Assembly: GCA_022823085.1 (NCBI GenBank)
Contig: JAJDXV010000013.1
Coordinates: 1-64,000 of the forward strand
Direction: 5' to 3'
Origin: Candidatus Poribacteria bacterium
Lineage (GTDB): Bacteria; Poribacteria; WGA-4E; WGA-3G
DNA: 64,000 bases
A program made the position numbers and the translations under genes. The notes under the pieces were generated by a model, which saw only the letters and a program-made list of their open reading frames with translations, made no database searches and was not told where the DNA came from. Position 1 is the first letter of the stretch. Every line of letters starts with the position of its first letter. Shown here in pieces: positions 1 to 10,471 of the stretch.

Positions 1-303
1 TAATACCAAATCTAATTGATGATTCCTCTTAAAAGTGCCATCATCTTTCAGTTATGCCCGGTTCGGTTAGGAAACCGAACCTACCGGGTCCGGGTGGACG
101 GTGTAGGGTTAATGCAATACAAACTTTTAGAAATGGTATAATACCACATTGCCCGATTGTAGGGGTTGGGTACCCCAACCCCTACGCGCAACCGCGCGTC
201 GAAATAATTATGGGCTTTACTATAAGCAAAATTTCATAGAGAGATTGGCAGTCGGAATTGGTATCAGATTGATACTTATGGAGCATCCACAGACAAAACC
301 GGT

Positions 304-2316
304 TCAATGCGGTGGTTTTGCTTTGTGCTTTGAAATACCGAGGGTGAGTGTCGGTAATACAGTCTCAGAAATGTCAACAGAATAATCAAAGATCGTCCAC
401 CCTGAAGCACCTAAGGTCCGGGATAGATAAATCTGCTCGGCTACGGCATCGGGTGTCAGTAGCGAATTGGAGGCAGTCGCGCCGATACCGGGATAAATGG
501 GTACATTCTTAGGCATGAGAGCGAGTTGGTTGGTAAGCAACTCCGTAAAATAGCCAGAGTCTTCAGTATAATTCATCGGACAGACAAAATCGAGGTAACC
601 AGATTTTGCCCATGCGACCCAATCCTGTCCGATACTCTTGATACATCCCGGATACCAGCCAAAGACAGCGGCAGAGATTTTGATTTCGGGATCAACTTCG
701 CGCGAACGTTTGTGAATTAGGCGCACCAACCGTGTGATTTGTTGGACGCGCCATTCGGTATACTGCTGACCATAAGTACCGGTTTTCGGTAAGACCTCGG
801 CGGGCCATTTGTTGATCGGTTTTCGTATCGTCCGTAGAAATCGCTTACGGCAGCCCTCACAGTAGCAGGCGTGGCTTCCCGGATAGCGGATATAATCGAG
901 ATGGATACCGTCTACATCGTAATTTGTCACGATCTCAAGGATACTATTCAATTCCAGAAGCACATTTTTCGGATGTGATGGGCAGAGCCAATTGAGTGCT
1001 TCTCCAGTTGCGGAGACTTGGGTCCGTCCTTCCTCGCGTATTTTTTCGACGAATTCTTTCGGCGCGCCTTCCAAATTCCATGTAATCTTCCAGACATGGA
1101 CCTGTAAACCGTGTGCGTGTGCTGCCTGAACGCATTGTGCAATCTGATCGCCGTATTGTGTAAAAGTTTTGCTCTGTGGCAAGATTTTACTCGGATAGTG
1201 TGCGACACCTGCCCACGCCATGTTTGGGAGAATTATATTCACACCGGCGGCTGCTAACTCTTTCGCGGCGCGGTTCCAATCTCCCGGATATGCGCCGAGT
1301 CCGGAGTGATTCCATACCGCGCGGCCTTCGGTTTCGACGCTGGTGTGCGATAGGAAATAGGCTTTGGAAAATTCGGCACGACTTGCGCGGGCTGTCGTTA
1401 TTGCCGCATTGTAATCCGCAGTATCATATTCGGTGCGCGCCTGTTTCATCAAACCTGCTCCGGCATTTAACACCTGATTCGCTTCGCGGACACCGCTTCT
1501 TTGGACAAATTGCGCTAACTCTGTAAAGTTTTTGGTGTGTCCAACGGTTGTCATCGTCGCTATTGCCTGTTTAGCAAACGTCTGGCGAAATTCTGGGACG
1601 AGATGTCCGAAAAGGGCAGCGAGCATCTGCGTTTTACGTTCGGTGTCGTCTGCGAGGAAAACGTGGCTAAAGAAGACTCCGGCATTTCCGAGAAAAAGTG
1701 CCGGCAATCCGGTCGATTCTCCGTTTTCACTATGCCAATACCCGATAATTTTTGTCTGTGGTGTCGTCGGTTCAGCCACCGTGATGTTCCACGAGTTTTG
1801 TCTGATAGACGCTGGCATATCGGAGATCCCTGGTGCATCCAACTGAACTGACGCAAACTGACCCGGTGCCTCCTGTTTTAGCCAATCCGTTTGACGCAAT
1901 CCGAGCAGCGATGCCACCGTATCCGGTAAATTATAAGCCACGAAAAGTTTACCGCCCGATACCACGAAATCCTTTAATAAACGCTCAGTTTGCGGTGCAA
2001 TCCGGGCATTCAAAGGGAACACAACCATACGGCGGGATTTGAGTTGTGCTTCAGAGAGCGCGTCTTCATCAAGTATGTCGGCAGTTAATCCGATACTGTT
2101 GAGCAGTCGGTTGAATCTTTTGCCCATTGACTGAGCGTATTGAATGTCGCCATCCGATACCCTTGATGCCGCCGTCGGCAAAACGATTACGATCTTTGCC
2201 CCCTGTTGTGCTTCGCCATATATGAACCCCCCGGTACACAAGAGGGTGGTGAAGATGAGAAGCACGATTGTGAGTCGGCGTGTTTGGTATCTGTTTGCAA
2301 GTCGGTTCAAAGACAT
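304..2316 (-). CDS. Family 10 glycosylhydrolase-like protein (GHL10/DUF187 type) with N-terminal signal/TM segment
   Basis: 670-aa ORF; TIM-barrel-like motifs 'GVNIILPNMAWAG', 'VDGIHLDYIRYPG', 'DFVCPMNYTED' typical of GHL10 proteins. Confidence 0.75.
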   Translation of the reverse strand: MSLNRLANRYQTRRLTIVLLIFTTLLCTGGFIYGEAQQGAKIVIVLPTAASRVSDGDIQYAQSMGKRFNRLLNSIGLTADILDEDALSEAQLKSRRMVVFPLNARIAPQTERLLKDFVVSGGKLFVAYNLPDTVASLLGLRQTDWLKQEAPGQFASVQLDAPGISDMPASIRQNSWNITVAEPTTPQTKIIGYWHSENGESTGLPALFLGNAGVFFSHVFLADDTERKTQMLAALFGHLVPEFRQTFAKQAIATMTTVGHTKNFTELAQFVQRSGVREANQVLNAGAGLMKQARTEYDTADYNAAITTARASRAEFSKAYFLSHTSVETEGRAVWNHSGLGAYPGDWNRAAKELAAAGVNIILPNMAWAGVAHYPSKILPQSKTFTQYGDQIAQCVQAAHAHGLQVHVWKITWNLEGAPKEFVEKIREEGRTQVSATGEALNWLCPSHPKNVLLELNSILEIVTNYDVDGIHLDYIRYPGSHACYCEGCRKRFLRTIRKPINKWPAEVLPKTGTYGQQYTEWRVQQITRLVRLIHKRSREVDPEIKISAAVFGWYPGCIKSIGQDWVAWAKSGYLDFVCPMNYTEDSGYFTELLTNQLALMPKNVPIYPGIGATASNSLLTPDAVAEQIYLSRTLGASGWTIFDYSVDISETVLPTLTLGISKHKAKPPH

Positions 2317-3836
2317 TACCTGTTCCTTTTAGTGCTTGTAGCGGCAAGTTTTGGACTTCGCGCTGCAACAAACGGCGTTTTACCTGTTTTCCCCAAAAAC
2401 CTATCGACACCTTGCGCGATTGCAGTCGCAACTTTACGCTGATATGCTGAGGTCGCGAGTTTCTTCCCTTCTACCGGATTCGATACAAATCCGGTTTCAA
2501 TGAGGATCGCAGGTACCTTTGTCCCAATCAGGACGACAAAACGTGCGTGCTTAACACCGCGATCAACTGCACCGGTACTGTGTACCAGCGCCTGTTGTAC
2601 GTATCGTGCCAAGCGTTTGCTGTCCTCGCTTTTACTTTGCCGTATCAAGCCTTCCAATAGTGTATCGAGTTCTTGGATACTATAACCGGAGTCTATATTT
2701 TCGCGGGCAGCGACTTTTTCTGCGGCATCGTCTGTACTCGTAATGCCCAGATAATAGGTTTCGATCCCGTTGGCTCTTGTGCTTTCACTGCCGTTGGCAT
2801 GGATACTGAGAAAAAGGTCTGCTTTATGTTGTGTTGCGAATTCGGTGCGCTTTTTGAGTGGAATAAAGCGGTTGGTATCGCGCGTCATCAGGACGGTATA
2901 ACCTTTTGCAGTTAATATCTCGCGAAGTTTCTCCGAAATACTGAGGACAATCCCTTTCTCTTGTAGTCCGCTTGTCCCCAATGCACCAGGGTCTTTACCG
3001 CCGTGTCCCGGATCAATAACAATTGTTTTGGCTGTCAGTCCAAATTCGCGTGTCAGCGATTTAGGTGTTAAAGGTTTAGGTTTTGCAGTTGGTCCTACAA
3101 GTCTTGGCTGCTGCGGAGGTTGTGAGGGTTTTGGTTGTTGGACCTGTTTTGGCTGTTGCGGTTGTTGCCTTCGTTGTTCGGTCGGTTTCTGTACGATTTG
3201 TTGCTTTTGCGTTGTATTTTGTGGTGATGATACAACCGGTTTTCTTTCTGTTTTGAGTGCCTGTAACTCTATCAATGCAGCGGCACCGATTTCATGATTT
3301 CCTGAAGCGTTGATCAGATTTTCATAGACCGTCTCTGCCCGTTTGATGTCTCCTTGTCCGACATATAGACGTGCTAATTCGAGCTTAGCAAACGCAGACA
3401 TTTCGGAATCCGCGTAGCGGTTCTTCACAACTTGGTACTGGACGCTCGCCTGATAGCCGTCTCCGATATAGTCGTAGCAGCGCCCCAACCAATAGTACGC
3501 GAAGGGGACGTACTCAGAATTCGGATAAGTATAAATCAGTTTTTTGAATGCTTCAATCGCGCGATGCGATGCTTCACTGTTGCCTGACTTGATACTCCAC
3601 AGCCAACTTGAAGCGATTGCGTATTGTGCATCATCTGCTGATGCTCCCTTCGGATCGGCATCAATCACCCTTTGGAACTCTGAAATAAGGGCGCGCCATT
3701 CCGTAGCAGTCGCAGGTGTTGTGCCGGTTGCATACGCATGATGACGCAGTGAAGCCTCTTTATAACCTGACATGCTCATACACGCAGACACGACTGCTAA
3801 AGAAAGTATCAGCAGACAGGAATAGCACATTTTCAT
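2316..3836 (-). CDS. N-acetylmuramoyl-L-alanine amidase (Amidase_3) with N-terminal TPR region and lipoprotein-like signal
   Basis: 506 aa; 'TIVIDPGHGGKDPGALG', 'LFLSIHANGS', 'PAILIETGFVSNPVEG' are Amidase_3 motifs; TPR-like N-terminus; Q/P-rich linker. Confidence 0.9.
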   Translation of the reverse strand: MKMCYSCLLILSLAVVSACMSMSGYKEASLRHHAYATGTTPATATEWRALISEFQRVIDADPKGASADDAQYAIASSWLWSIKSGNSEASHRAIEAFKKLIYTYPNSEYVPFAYYWLGRCYDYIGDGYQASVQYQVVKNRYADSEMSAFAKLELARLYVGQGDIKRAETVYENLINASGNHEIGAAALIELQALKTERKPVVSSPQNTTQKQQIVQKPTEQRRQQPQQPKQVQQPKPSQPPQQPRLVGPTAKPKPLTPKSLTREFGLTAKTIVIDPGHGGKDPGALGTSGLQEKGIVLSISEKLREILTAKGYTVLMTRDTNRFIPLKKRTEFATQHKADLFLSIHANGSESTRANGIETYYLGITSTDDAAEKVAARENIDSGYSIQELDTLLEGLIRQSKSEDSKRLARYVQQALVHSTGAVDRGVKHARFVVLIGTKVPAILIETGFVSNPVEGKKLATSAYQRKVATAIAQGVDRFLGKTGKTPFVAARSPKLAATSTKRNR

Positions 3837-4045
3837 AATTTTTACCTCTTACACGATGTGTTTTTTACAATTTGTTTTAGTTATTATAAAATAAAACGAG
3901 ATATCCCAATCTTTCGTTACTAAATTGCGAAATTGAGACAACGTTGGTTTCTATTTCGCGTACGACACTTCAATATTGACCCGTATAGTGATTTGTGATA
4001 AACTACCAAACTATATTTGACCTTTAACAGGATGGAAGGCACACG

Positions 4046-4750
4046 ATGAAACTGACACCGCAAGAAGTCCAATTGTTTCGCCACAACGGCTTCATTAAAT
4101 TTCCGACGCAACTCTCCGCAGAACACGTTGAGGCACTGAAGGCATCAGCGTTAGCGGACATGTCGGGAGCCGTAGAACCCGTCGTGCGGCAAGATGACAG
4201 AATCGTCCGAATTTCTGCAGTATGGGAACGCGGCGGCATTTTCCGAGAAACGATTACTTGTGACGAAATTCTCAATCCTCTGGAATCGTTATTGGGAGCG
4301 GATATAGAATTTGTGCTAAATCGACATAATCATATCTATCTTCGAGATGCGGGTACGAGTCATTCTCTTGCGCTACACCGTGATGTCCGTCACTGGTCGC
4401 GGACCATCGCGACTGTCCTCGTCTATTTGGAGGACACTAACCTTGAGAATGGGTGCACACGGGTTGTGCCGGGTTCACACCATCTGCCTGCTTTCGCTGA
4501 TCTCAAAGGTGATGCAGTTCAAGAGATCGCTGCGAATCAAGCGATTCCGTTACCGATGCCAGCAGGCGGGTTGCTCGCGATTGATAGTATGATTATTCAT
4601 TCGGCTGGCATCAATTATACCGACGGTACACGGATGAGTATGACGCTCGGTTATCACAGTGCAGATGAGCTTACATGGGAAGACAACCCGAGGCGCGTAC
4701 TTGTCCGGGGGACACGACCGTACCGAGGCAACGACGAACCGCGAAAATAA
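4046..4750 (+). CDS. Phytanoyl-CoA dioxygenase (PhyH) family protein
   Basis: 234 aa; 'LHRDVRHW', 'VYLEDTNLENGCTRVVPGSHH', 'HSAGINYTDGTRMSMTLGYHS' Fe(II)/2OG dioxygenase motifs. Confidence 0.85.
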   Translation: MKLTPQEVQLFRHNGFIKFPTQLSAEHVEALKASALADMSGAVEPVVRQDDRIVRISAVWERGGIFRETITCDEILNPLESLLGADIEFVLNRHNHIYLRDAGTSHSLALHRDVRHWSRTIATVLVYLEDTNLENGCTRVVPGSHHLPAFADLKGDAVQEIAANQAIPLPMPAGGLLAIDSMIIHSAGINYTDGTRMSMTLGYHSADELTWEDNPRRVLVRGTRPYRGNDEPRK

Positions 4751-4802
4751 TTTTTTGTTATCTTCTCATTTTACCCACTTTCAGAAAAAAAACAATTTTT
4801 TC

Positions 4803-4831
4803 TTGACAAACATCAAACTATGTGGTATACT
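4803..4831 (+). promoter_or_regulatory. Sigma70-type promoter upstream of the tRNA genes (TTGACA-17 nt-TATACT)
   Basis: TTGACA at 4803-4808, TATACT at 4826-4831, exact 17-nt spacer, about 40 bp before tRNA-Val. Confidence 0.75.
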
Positions 4832-4870
4832 TAATAACGTCCTTGAGGTGAGATCACACTATAATCTCAT

Positions 4871-4947
4871 GGGCGGGTAGCTCAGGTGGCTAGAGCGACA
4901 GCCTTACAAGCTGTAGGTCACAGGTTCAAGTCCTGTCCCGCCTACCA
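4871..4947 (+). tRNA. tRNA-Val (anticodon TAC), CCA encoded
   Basis: Cloverleaf by eye: GGGCGGG/CCCGCCT acceptor (one G-T pair), anticodon arm ACAGC-CTTACAA-GCTGT, T arm ACAGG-TTCAAGT-CCTGT, terminal ACCA. Confidence 0.92.
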
Positions 4948-4962
4948 GTTAGGAATTTTTAT

Positions 4963-5037
4963 GGGCTCGTGGCGCAGTTGGTTTAGCGCGCCTGCCTGTC
5001 ACGCAGGAGGTCGCGGGTTCAAGTCCCGTCGGGCCCG
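4963..5037 (+). tRNA. tRNA-Asp (anticodon GTC)
   Basis: Acceptor GGGCTCG/CGGGCCC, anticodon loop CTGTCAC, T arm GCGGGTTCAAGTCCCGT, discriminator G. Confidence 0.92.
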
Positions 5038-5057
5038 TTTTCATTACATCGAATTAG

Positions 5058-5091
5058 CCACAGATTGTGCTATACAATGCTGTGGTTTTTT
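5058..5091 (+). terminator. Rho-independent terminator after the tRNA pair
   Basis: CCACAGATTGT-gctat-ACAATGCTGTGG hairpin followed by TTTTTT. Confidence 0.75.
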
Positions 5092-5180
5092 CGTTACAGG
5101 AGAGTCTGCCGTAGATTGTCTCTCATAATGGTGATGAATAGTCTCGTATAAATCTAAAAAAACGGAGGATCGGAACCGCT

Positions 5181-6470
5181 GTGATTGATCTTAAATTTAT
5201 TCGCGAAAACACCGAAGATGTCCGCCAGATGTTAGCAGATCGGCATACTGAAGCGGATCTGGACAGGTTAGTAGCACTGGATACACGCTGGCGCGAGAAT
5301 CTAACACATACGCAATCCCTCAAAGCACACCAGAATCAGGTCTCGCAACAGATCGCAGAACGCAAAAAGGCGAAATTGGATGCGTCAGAGACCATAGCGG
5401 AGATGCGGGAACTCTCACAAAAAATCAAGGAACTCACCGCTGAAAACAACGATACAAAAGCCGAGATAGACGCTATTCTATTGACAATTCCGAACATGCC
5501 TGAGGTGAGTACGCCTGTTGGTACCAGCGAAGACGATAACATCGAAATCAAGACATGGGGTGAATTGCCGAGCTTTGATTTTCAACTGAAACCGCACTGG
5601 GAAATCGCGGAGCAGTTGGATATTGTCGATTTTCAACGCGGTGCGAAGGTCGCAGGTAGCAACTTTGTGCTTTTCAAAGGTTTAGGTGCGCGGCTGGAAC
5701 GCGCGCTGATTCAGTTCATGCTTGATTTGCATACGACGCAGCACGGTTATACCGAAGTCTCACCGCCGTTCCTCGCCAACCGTCCTACGATGACAGGGAC
5801 CGGACAACTCCCAAAATTTGAAGCGGATATGTACCGATGCGATAGGGACGAAGAGAACCCTGATAGCGATCTGTTTCTCATTCCGACGGCTGAGGTTCCC
5901 GTGACGAACCTTTTTGCGGGTGAAATCCTCTCTGCTGAAGATTTGCCTATCTACTACACCGCTTATACGCCGTGTTTCCGTCGCGAAGCGGGTGCTTACG
6001 GCAAGGACACACGTGGCTTACAGCGTATCCATCAATTCGACAAAGTGGAGATGGTGAAGTTTACGACACCTGAGACCTCTTACGCTGAACACGAATCGCT
6101 ACTGGCGAATGCTGAGAGCGTCCTACAAGCACTGGGTTTGCCTTACCGCGTCGTACAACATTGCACAGTGGAACTCGGTTTCTCCGCAGCGAAATGCTAC
6201 GATATTGAGGTCTGGGCACCTGCCCGACAGCGGTTTTTAGAAGTTTCTTCCTGTAGTAACTTCGAGGCGTTCCAGGCACGCCGTGCGAATATCCGTTATC
6301 GTCCGGAGGCGGGTGCGAAGCCGGAGTTCGTTCACACGCTTAATGCGTCCGGTACAGCGTTGCCGCGCGTCGTCATCGCACTCCTTGAGACGTATCAGAA
6401 CCCGGATGGCACAGTCCGCATACCCGCGGTGCTGCAACCCTATATGGGTGGTCTGACGCAGATTGGATGA
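5181..6470 (+). CDS. serS: Seryl-tRNA synthetase
   Basis: 429 aa; starts [18 protein letters not shown]; class II motifs '[11 protein letters not shown]', '[26 protein letters not shown]', '[16 protein letters not shown]'. Confidence 0.98.
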   Translation: MIDLKFIRENTEDVRQMLADRHTEADLDRLVALDTRWRENLTHTQSLKAHQNQVSQQIAERKKAKLDASETIAEMRELSQKIKELTAENNDTKAEIDAILLTIPNMPEVSTPVGTSEDDNIEIKTWGELPSFDFQLKPHWEIAEQLDIVDFQRGAKVAGSNFVLFKGLGARLERALIQFMLDLHTTQHGYTEVSPPFLANRPTMTGTGQLPKFEADMYRCDRDEENPDSDLFLIPTAEVPVTNLFAGEILSAEDLPIYYTAYTPCFRREAGAYGKDTRGLQRIHQFDKVEMVKFTTPETSYAEHESLLANAESVLQALGLPYRVVQHCTVELGFSAAKCYDIEVWAPARQRFLEVSSCSNFEAFQARRANIRYRPEAGAKPEFVHTLNASGTALPRVVIALLETYQNPDGTVRIPAVLQPYMGGLTQIG

Positions 6471-6488
6471 TGATCAAAGATTCAAGCC

Positions 6489-6713
6489 ATGAAACTCAAC
6501 TACTATCCAGAAACTGACTCACTGTATATCAATTTGTCCGAGCAGCCCAGTGTAGAGAGCCAAGAAATCTCAGAGGGTATTTTTTTTGATTATGATGCTG
6601 AAGGTAAGCTTGTTGGTATTGACATTGATAATGCCAGCCACAAAGTTGAAATGGAGAAACTGATCCTTAGTAAACTCCCCGGCAGAGTTGAAATGGTGAG
6701 GGCAACGGATTAA
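6489..6713 (+). CDS. DUF2283 domain-containing protein
   Basis: 74 aa; 'YYPETDSLYINLSEQPSVESQEISEGIFFDYDAEGKLVGIDIDNAS' matches the DUF2283 pattern. Confidence 0.8.
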   Translation: MKLNYYPETDSLYINLSEQPSVESQEISEGIFFDYDAEGKLVGIDIDNASHKVEMEKLILSKLPGRVEMVRATD

Positions 6714-6772
6714 AGATTCTATTTGTACTGACGAAATTTTTCACGGCGACTGTTATTAGGCATTGTTTGGAA

Positions 6773-7876
6773 TTAAGTGCTGGATTCTATGCGGGGTCTC
6801 AACACTTTCAGATCTTTGAGAAGGACATCCCTTTTTTTTGTGTCTTTTAAGTTGGTTTGTGGGGTCGTGTCCTCATTTGTTTTTACTATGAAACCGGCAT
6901 CCCGAATCATCTCCATTGTTCGCGATGCCGCTGAGCCTTCCGCATTCAGGTACCCCTCTATAAACATTGAATTTGCCGGATAGAGTGCCATGACTTCCAT
7001 GCTCCGTAGGTGGTGTTCCCTACCTGCTGCGACCCGTATCTCTGCGCGTGGGTTCAGAAACCGAAATAGACACAAGACGCGGAGGCAATAATCCGGGGTT
7101 AAATGCGTTGGCACACTCCGTTCTGCCGGCACAAACTCCGATAGCTGCGTGCCGGATATCGGCAGGAAAAAATTGACAGGCAGTGATGCAACCGCAAGTT
7201 GACGGAGTGCCTTGGCAACTTTAACTATGTCGTCTGTACTTTCACCCATCCCGACGATGACTCCTGAACAACAGGCGAGTCCAACGGTTTGTGCGGCTTG
7301 CAACGTCTCCATCCTGTCTTGATAGGTGTGCGTGCTACATATCTTCGGATAGTGGGTTTCGGAGGTATTCAGGTTATGGTTCAACCTATCCAGTCCGGCA
7401 GCCTTCAAGACTTTGGCGGATTCAAAATCAATCAACCCGGCTGAGAGACACACCTCAATCGGATAGTGTGCTTTTACAGTGTGGATGAGTTCAGCAAGGT
7501 GCGCAACCCGTTTGGGTGAGGGACCCCTTCCGCTCATGACGATGCAGTAGCGATACGCGCCAGATTCGTAAGCACGTTTCGCTTCCTCCAAAATTTCGGC
7601 ATCAGGTTTTAAGGGATATGCGTCAATATCTGTCGTTGCGGTACTTGCTTGCGCGCAATAGCCACAATCCTCCGGACAATAGCCGTTTTGTGCATTGTTG
7701 AGGATATGGAGTTGTACATCGTTCTGGAAGTAGGTTTTGCGAACCTGATATGCAGCGTCCAATAGCGGAAGTAATTCCACGTCCGACCCAGTGAGTATCT
7801 TTTCACAACAGGCATCGGAAAGCAATTTGTCTTGGAGGCTGGTGGTTGTTAATTGAGAATAAAATGTAGTTTTCAT
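6773..7876 (-). CDS. bioB: Biotin synthase
   Basis: 367 aa radical SAM; 'GYCPEDCGYCAQ' (CxxxCxxC), 'LDRLNHNLNTSETHYPKICSTHTYQDRMET', 'CCSGVIVGMGES'. Confidence 0.96.
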   Translation of the reverse strand: MKTTFYSQLTTTSLQDKLLSDACCEKILTGSDVELLPLLDAAYQVRKTYFQNDVQLHILNNAQNGYCPEDCGYCAQASTATTDIDAYPLKPDAEILEEAKRAYESGAYRYCIVMSGRGPSPKRVAHLAELIHTVKAHYPIEVCLSAGLIDFESAKVLKAAGLDRLNHNLNTSETHYPKICSTHTYQDRMETLQAAQTVGLACCSGVIVGMGESTDDIVKVAKALRQLAVASLPVNFFLPISGTQLSEFVPAERSVPTHLTPDYCLRVLCLFRFLNPRAEIRVAAGREHHLRSMEVMALYPANSMFIEGYLNAEGSAASRTMEMIRDAGFIVKTNEDTTPQTNLKDTKKRDVLLKDLKVLRPRIESST

Positions 7877-7938
7877 TTTTTTATTTTTTTATTTTGTTAT
7901 AATTTGACACAAACGCGTCTATTTTTTTCAAGCCTCTC

Positions 7939-8790
7939 CTAAATGTCCCACACAATGTCAGTCGCATTAAAGACTGGACCCTCGGTGCAAACACGTTGGT
8001 ATTCTATAGTATCGGTGTCCGTACGGACAGGACAAACACATCCGAGACAGACCCCCATTGCACACCCCATCCGATTCTCCATAGCAATTTGCGTCGGCAC
8101 GCCATAGTTGGCTGCAATTTTTGCGACGACAGAAAGCATGCCGTGTGGACCACATGCATAAATTGTCGGACGATGCCAATTCATTTTCTCAAGCAGGTCT
8201 ATGAGAGTATCGGTAACATATCCGTGATGTCCGATGCTCCCATCATCTGTGGCTATGTGTACCGTGATACCGATTGCTTCTAAATCTGCCACACTTAAGA
8301 GCCGTTCTTGTCGTTGCGCGCCTACCAATCCAATCGTCTCAATACCGTTTTTACGTAATGCTGTAGCGAGTAGCATAAGTGAGGCGATACCGGCACCGCC
8401 ACCAACAAGGATAGCCGGTTCAGGATGTGTGATAAAATCGAACGTATTCCCCAGAGGTCCTAAAACGTGGAGTGGTTCACCTACGGGCATTTCTGACAAC
8501 CGTTTCGTTCCTTCACCAATGATCTGATAGAGCATTGTAATTTCGTGTCCATCTACCGTATAGATTGTAAACGGACGACGTAATAGCATACCCGTATCTT
8601 GCGAGACCATAACGTGAATGAACTGACCGGGGCGTGCGTGCTGAGCGATTTCGGCACACTCACAGCGCAATAGATAGTGGCCATCCGCCACTACCTCATT
8701 TGAACGGATAACGGTGCGGCGATCATAGATGTTCGATAAACGGTTATTTCGCATAGCATGTATTTTAACACGAAAAATTGGATATAGCAA
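7939..8790 (-). CDS. pyrK: Dihydroorotate dehydrogenase electron transfer subunit (PyrK family)
   Basis: FAD/NAD-binding fold 'RRPFTIY', 'GGGAGIASLMLLA' and C-terminal 2Fe-2S motif 'MGCAMGVCLGCVCPV'. Confidence 0.9.
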   Translation of the reverse strand: MLYPIFRVKIHAMRNNRLSNIYDRRTVIRSNEVVADGHYLLRCECAEIAQHARPGQFIHVMVSQDTGMLLRRPFTIYTVDGHEITMLYQIIGEGTKRLSEMPVGEPLHVLGPLGNTFDFITHPEPAILVGGGAGIASLMLLATALRKNGIETIGLVGAQRQERLLSVADLEAIGITVHIATDDGSIGHHGYVTDTLIDLLEKMNWHRPTIYACGPHGMLSVVAKIAANYGVPTQIAMENRMGCAMGVCLGCVCPVRTDTDTIEYQRVCTEGPVFNATDIVWDI

Positions 8791-9072
8791 GATTATTCTA
8801 ATGTAAAGGTAGCGTATATCGAAAAGTGTCGCGATTTACTGAAGCAATTCATAGCGGATTTCTGGTGAGGTTTCTAACATCGCCAGTATTGTGTTTAGGA
8901 AATTCTGTGGGAGAAATATTTTTCTATCTTTTTATCCACAGATGTCTCTATAATATAGGCAATTTATATAAGTTGATGTTATAATTCTCCATCATACAAT
9001 TCTGAAATCAAGAATTCACTTGCAATTTTTGGGAATTATGCTATGATTTTGCCCGAAGGAGAGAATTCGATA

Positions 9073-10017
9073 ATGAAAAATATATTAAGATTCCGCAGTG
9101 ATCGGTGTTTCAAAATTGTTCAATTTACTGATATTCATTGGCACAACGGGGAAGCACCGGATCAACAATCAGCGAAACTAATGACACAAATTGCAAAGGC
9201 TGAGTCCCCAGATTTAATTGTACTGACGGGTGATATTTTGTCGGGTGGTGGTTGTGAGGATGCTGCCGATTCCCTCCGACAGGTTATCGAGACTGTGGCG
9301 GCATGCGAGGTGCCGTGGGCAGCTGTTTTCGGCAACCACGATGACGAAGGCAATGCTGATCGGCACGAGTTGATGGCAGTTATGCAAGAGAACAGTTTTT
9401 CTTTGTTGCAACCGGGTCCCGAAGACGTACCGGGTGTCGGTAATTACACGCTACCCATCCAGAGCTCTGACGGGAATGCATCTGCAGCAATACTTTATTT
9501 TATCGACTCTGGTAGTTATGCACCGACCGACATCGGTGGTTATGACTGGATTAGACGCGAACAAATAGCATGGTACTTACAAGAATCTGCCAAGTTCACT
9601 GCTGAAGCCGGGCATCAATTACCTGCGCTTGCCTTTTTCCACATCCCGATTCCGGAGTATGACGAGGTTTGGGATTTTCATACCTGTTATGGTGTGAAAT
9701 ATGAGAATGTTTGCGCGCCTCAGATCAATACCGGTTTTTTCGCTGCGCTACATGAAGCTGGCGATGTCATGGGTACATTTGTGGGCCATGAACATATCAA
9801 CGATTTCTGGGGTGATTTACACGGTATCCGTCTCTGCTATGGTCGTGCAACCGGTTATAATACTTATGGGAGAGAAGGCTTTCCGCGCGGGGCACGCGTA
9901 ATTCAGTTACAGGAAGACGAGCGGCAATTTGAGACTTGGTTACACCTTGACGACGGCACCGTAGTCCACTCCCAACCAGAGCATACACCGCTGCAACGAA
10001 CTTTTACTGAGGATTAA
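9073..10017 (+). CDS. Metallophosphoesterase (calcineurin-like family)
   Basis: 'FTDIHWHNG', 'VLTGDILSGG', 'AVFGNHDDEG', 'GHEHINDF' motifs. The listed ORF starts at 9043, but a TTGCAA-16-TATGAT box overlaps that codon and AAGGAG precedes ATG at 9073. Confidence 0.88.
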   Translation: MKNILRFRSDRCFKIVQFTDIHWHNGEAPDQQSAKLMTQIAKAESPDLIVLTGDILSGGGCEDAADSLRQVIETVAACEVPWAAVFGNHDDEGNADRHELMAVMQENSFSLLQPGPEDVPGVGNYTLPIQSSDGNASAAILYFIDSGSYAPTDIGGYDWIRREQIAWYLQESAKFTAEAGHQLPALAFFHIPIPEYDEVWDFHTCYGVKYENVCAPQINTGFFAALHEAGDVMGTFVGHEHINDFWGDLHGIRLCYGRATGYNTYGREGFPRGARVIQLQEDERQFETWLHLDDGTVVHSQPEHTPLQRTFTED

Positions 10018-10091
10018 TGATTAATCGATCATATTACAACCAATACTAAGATTGACGGTAGGTTTTATTTTATATTTTATAGGAGGGTATT

Positions 10092-10442
10092 GTGAGGGCA
10101 AATTCTCAAATCTCTGTTCGACATCAAGACGAAGGAAAGATCGCGATATTCGATATTACGGGTTATCTTACGGATGCTTCTGAACCTATATTGAGCGATG
10201 CTTATGCAGACGCGGAGGTTCAAGATGCAGAGAAAGTTCTACTTAACTTTGAACGCCGCAGTTTCATCACCAGTAGTGGTTTCGGTGAGATTATCAGATT
10301 GCTCTGGAAGATGCGCGAGAAAGGACAGGTTTTAAGGGTTGCGCATCCGTCCACCCAAGTCAGAAATATCTTCAACACGATCGGATTGACGCAGAGCATA
10401 GGGGTCTTTGAATCTGAAGAAGACGCACTCAGAGATTTCTAA
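10092..10442 (+). CDS. STAS domain protein (anti-sigma factor antagonist-like)
   Basis: 116 aa; 'IAIFDITGYLTDAS', 'VLLNFERRSFITSSGFGEIIRLLW' STAS pattern; start codon is GTG or a downstream site. Confidence 0.8.
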   Translation: MRANSQISVRHQDEGKIAIFDITGYLTDASEPILSDAYADAEVQDAEKVLLNFERRSFITSSGFGEIIRLLWKMREKGQVLRVAHPSTQVRNIFNTIGLTQSIGVFESEEDALRDF

Positions 10443-10471
10443 TTCGTTGTTGTGTTGTTCTGGAAGTTGCT

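Noticed and set aside
3028-3297. Cys/Gly-rich 89-aa plus-strand ORF
   Set aside because: Antisense of the Q/P-rich linker of the amidase; composition artefact.
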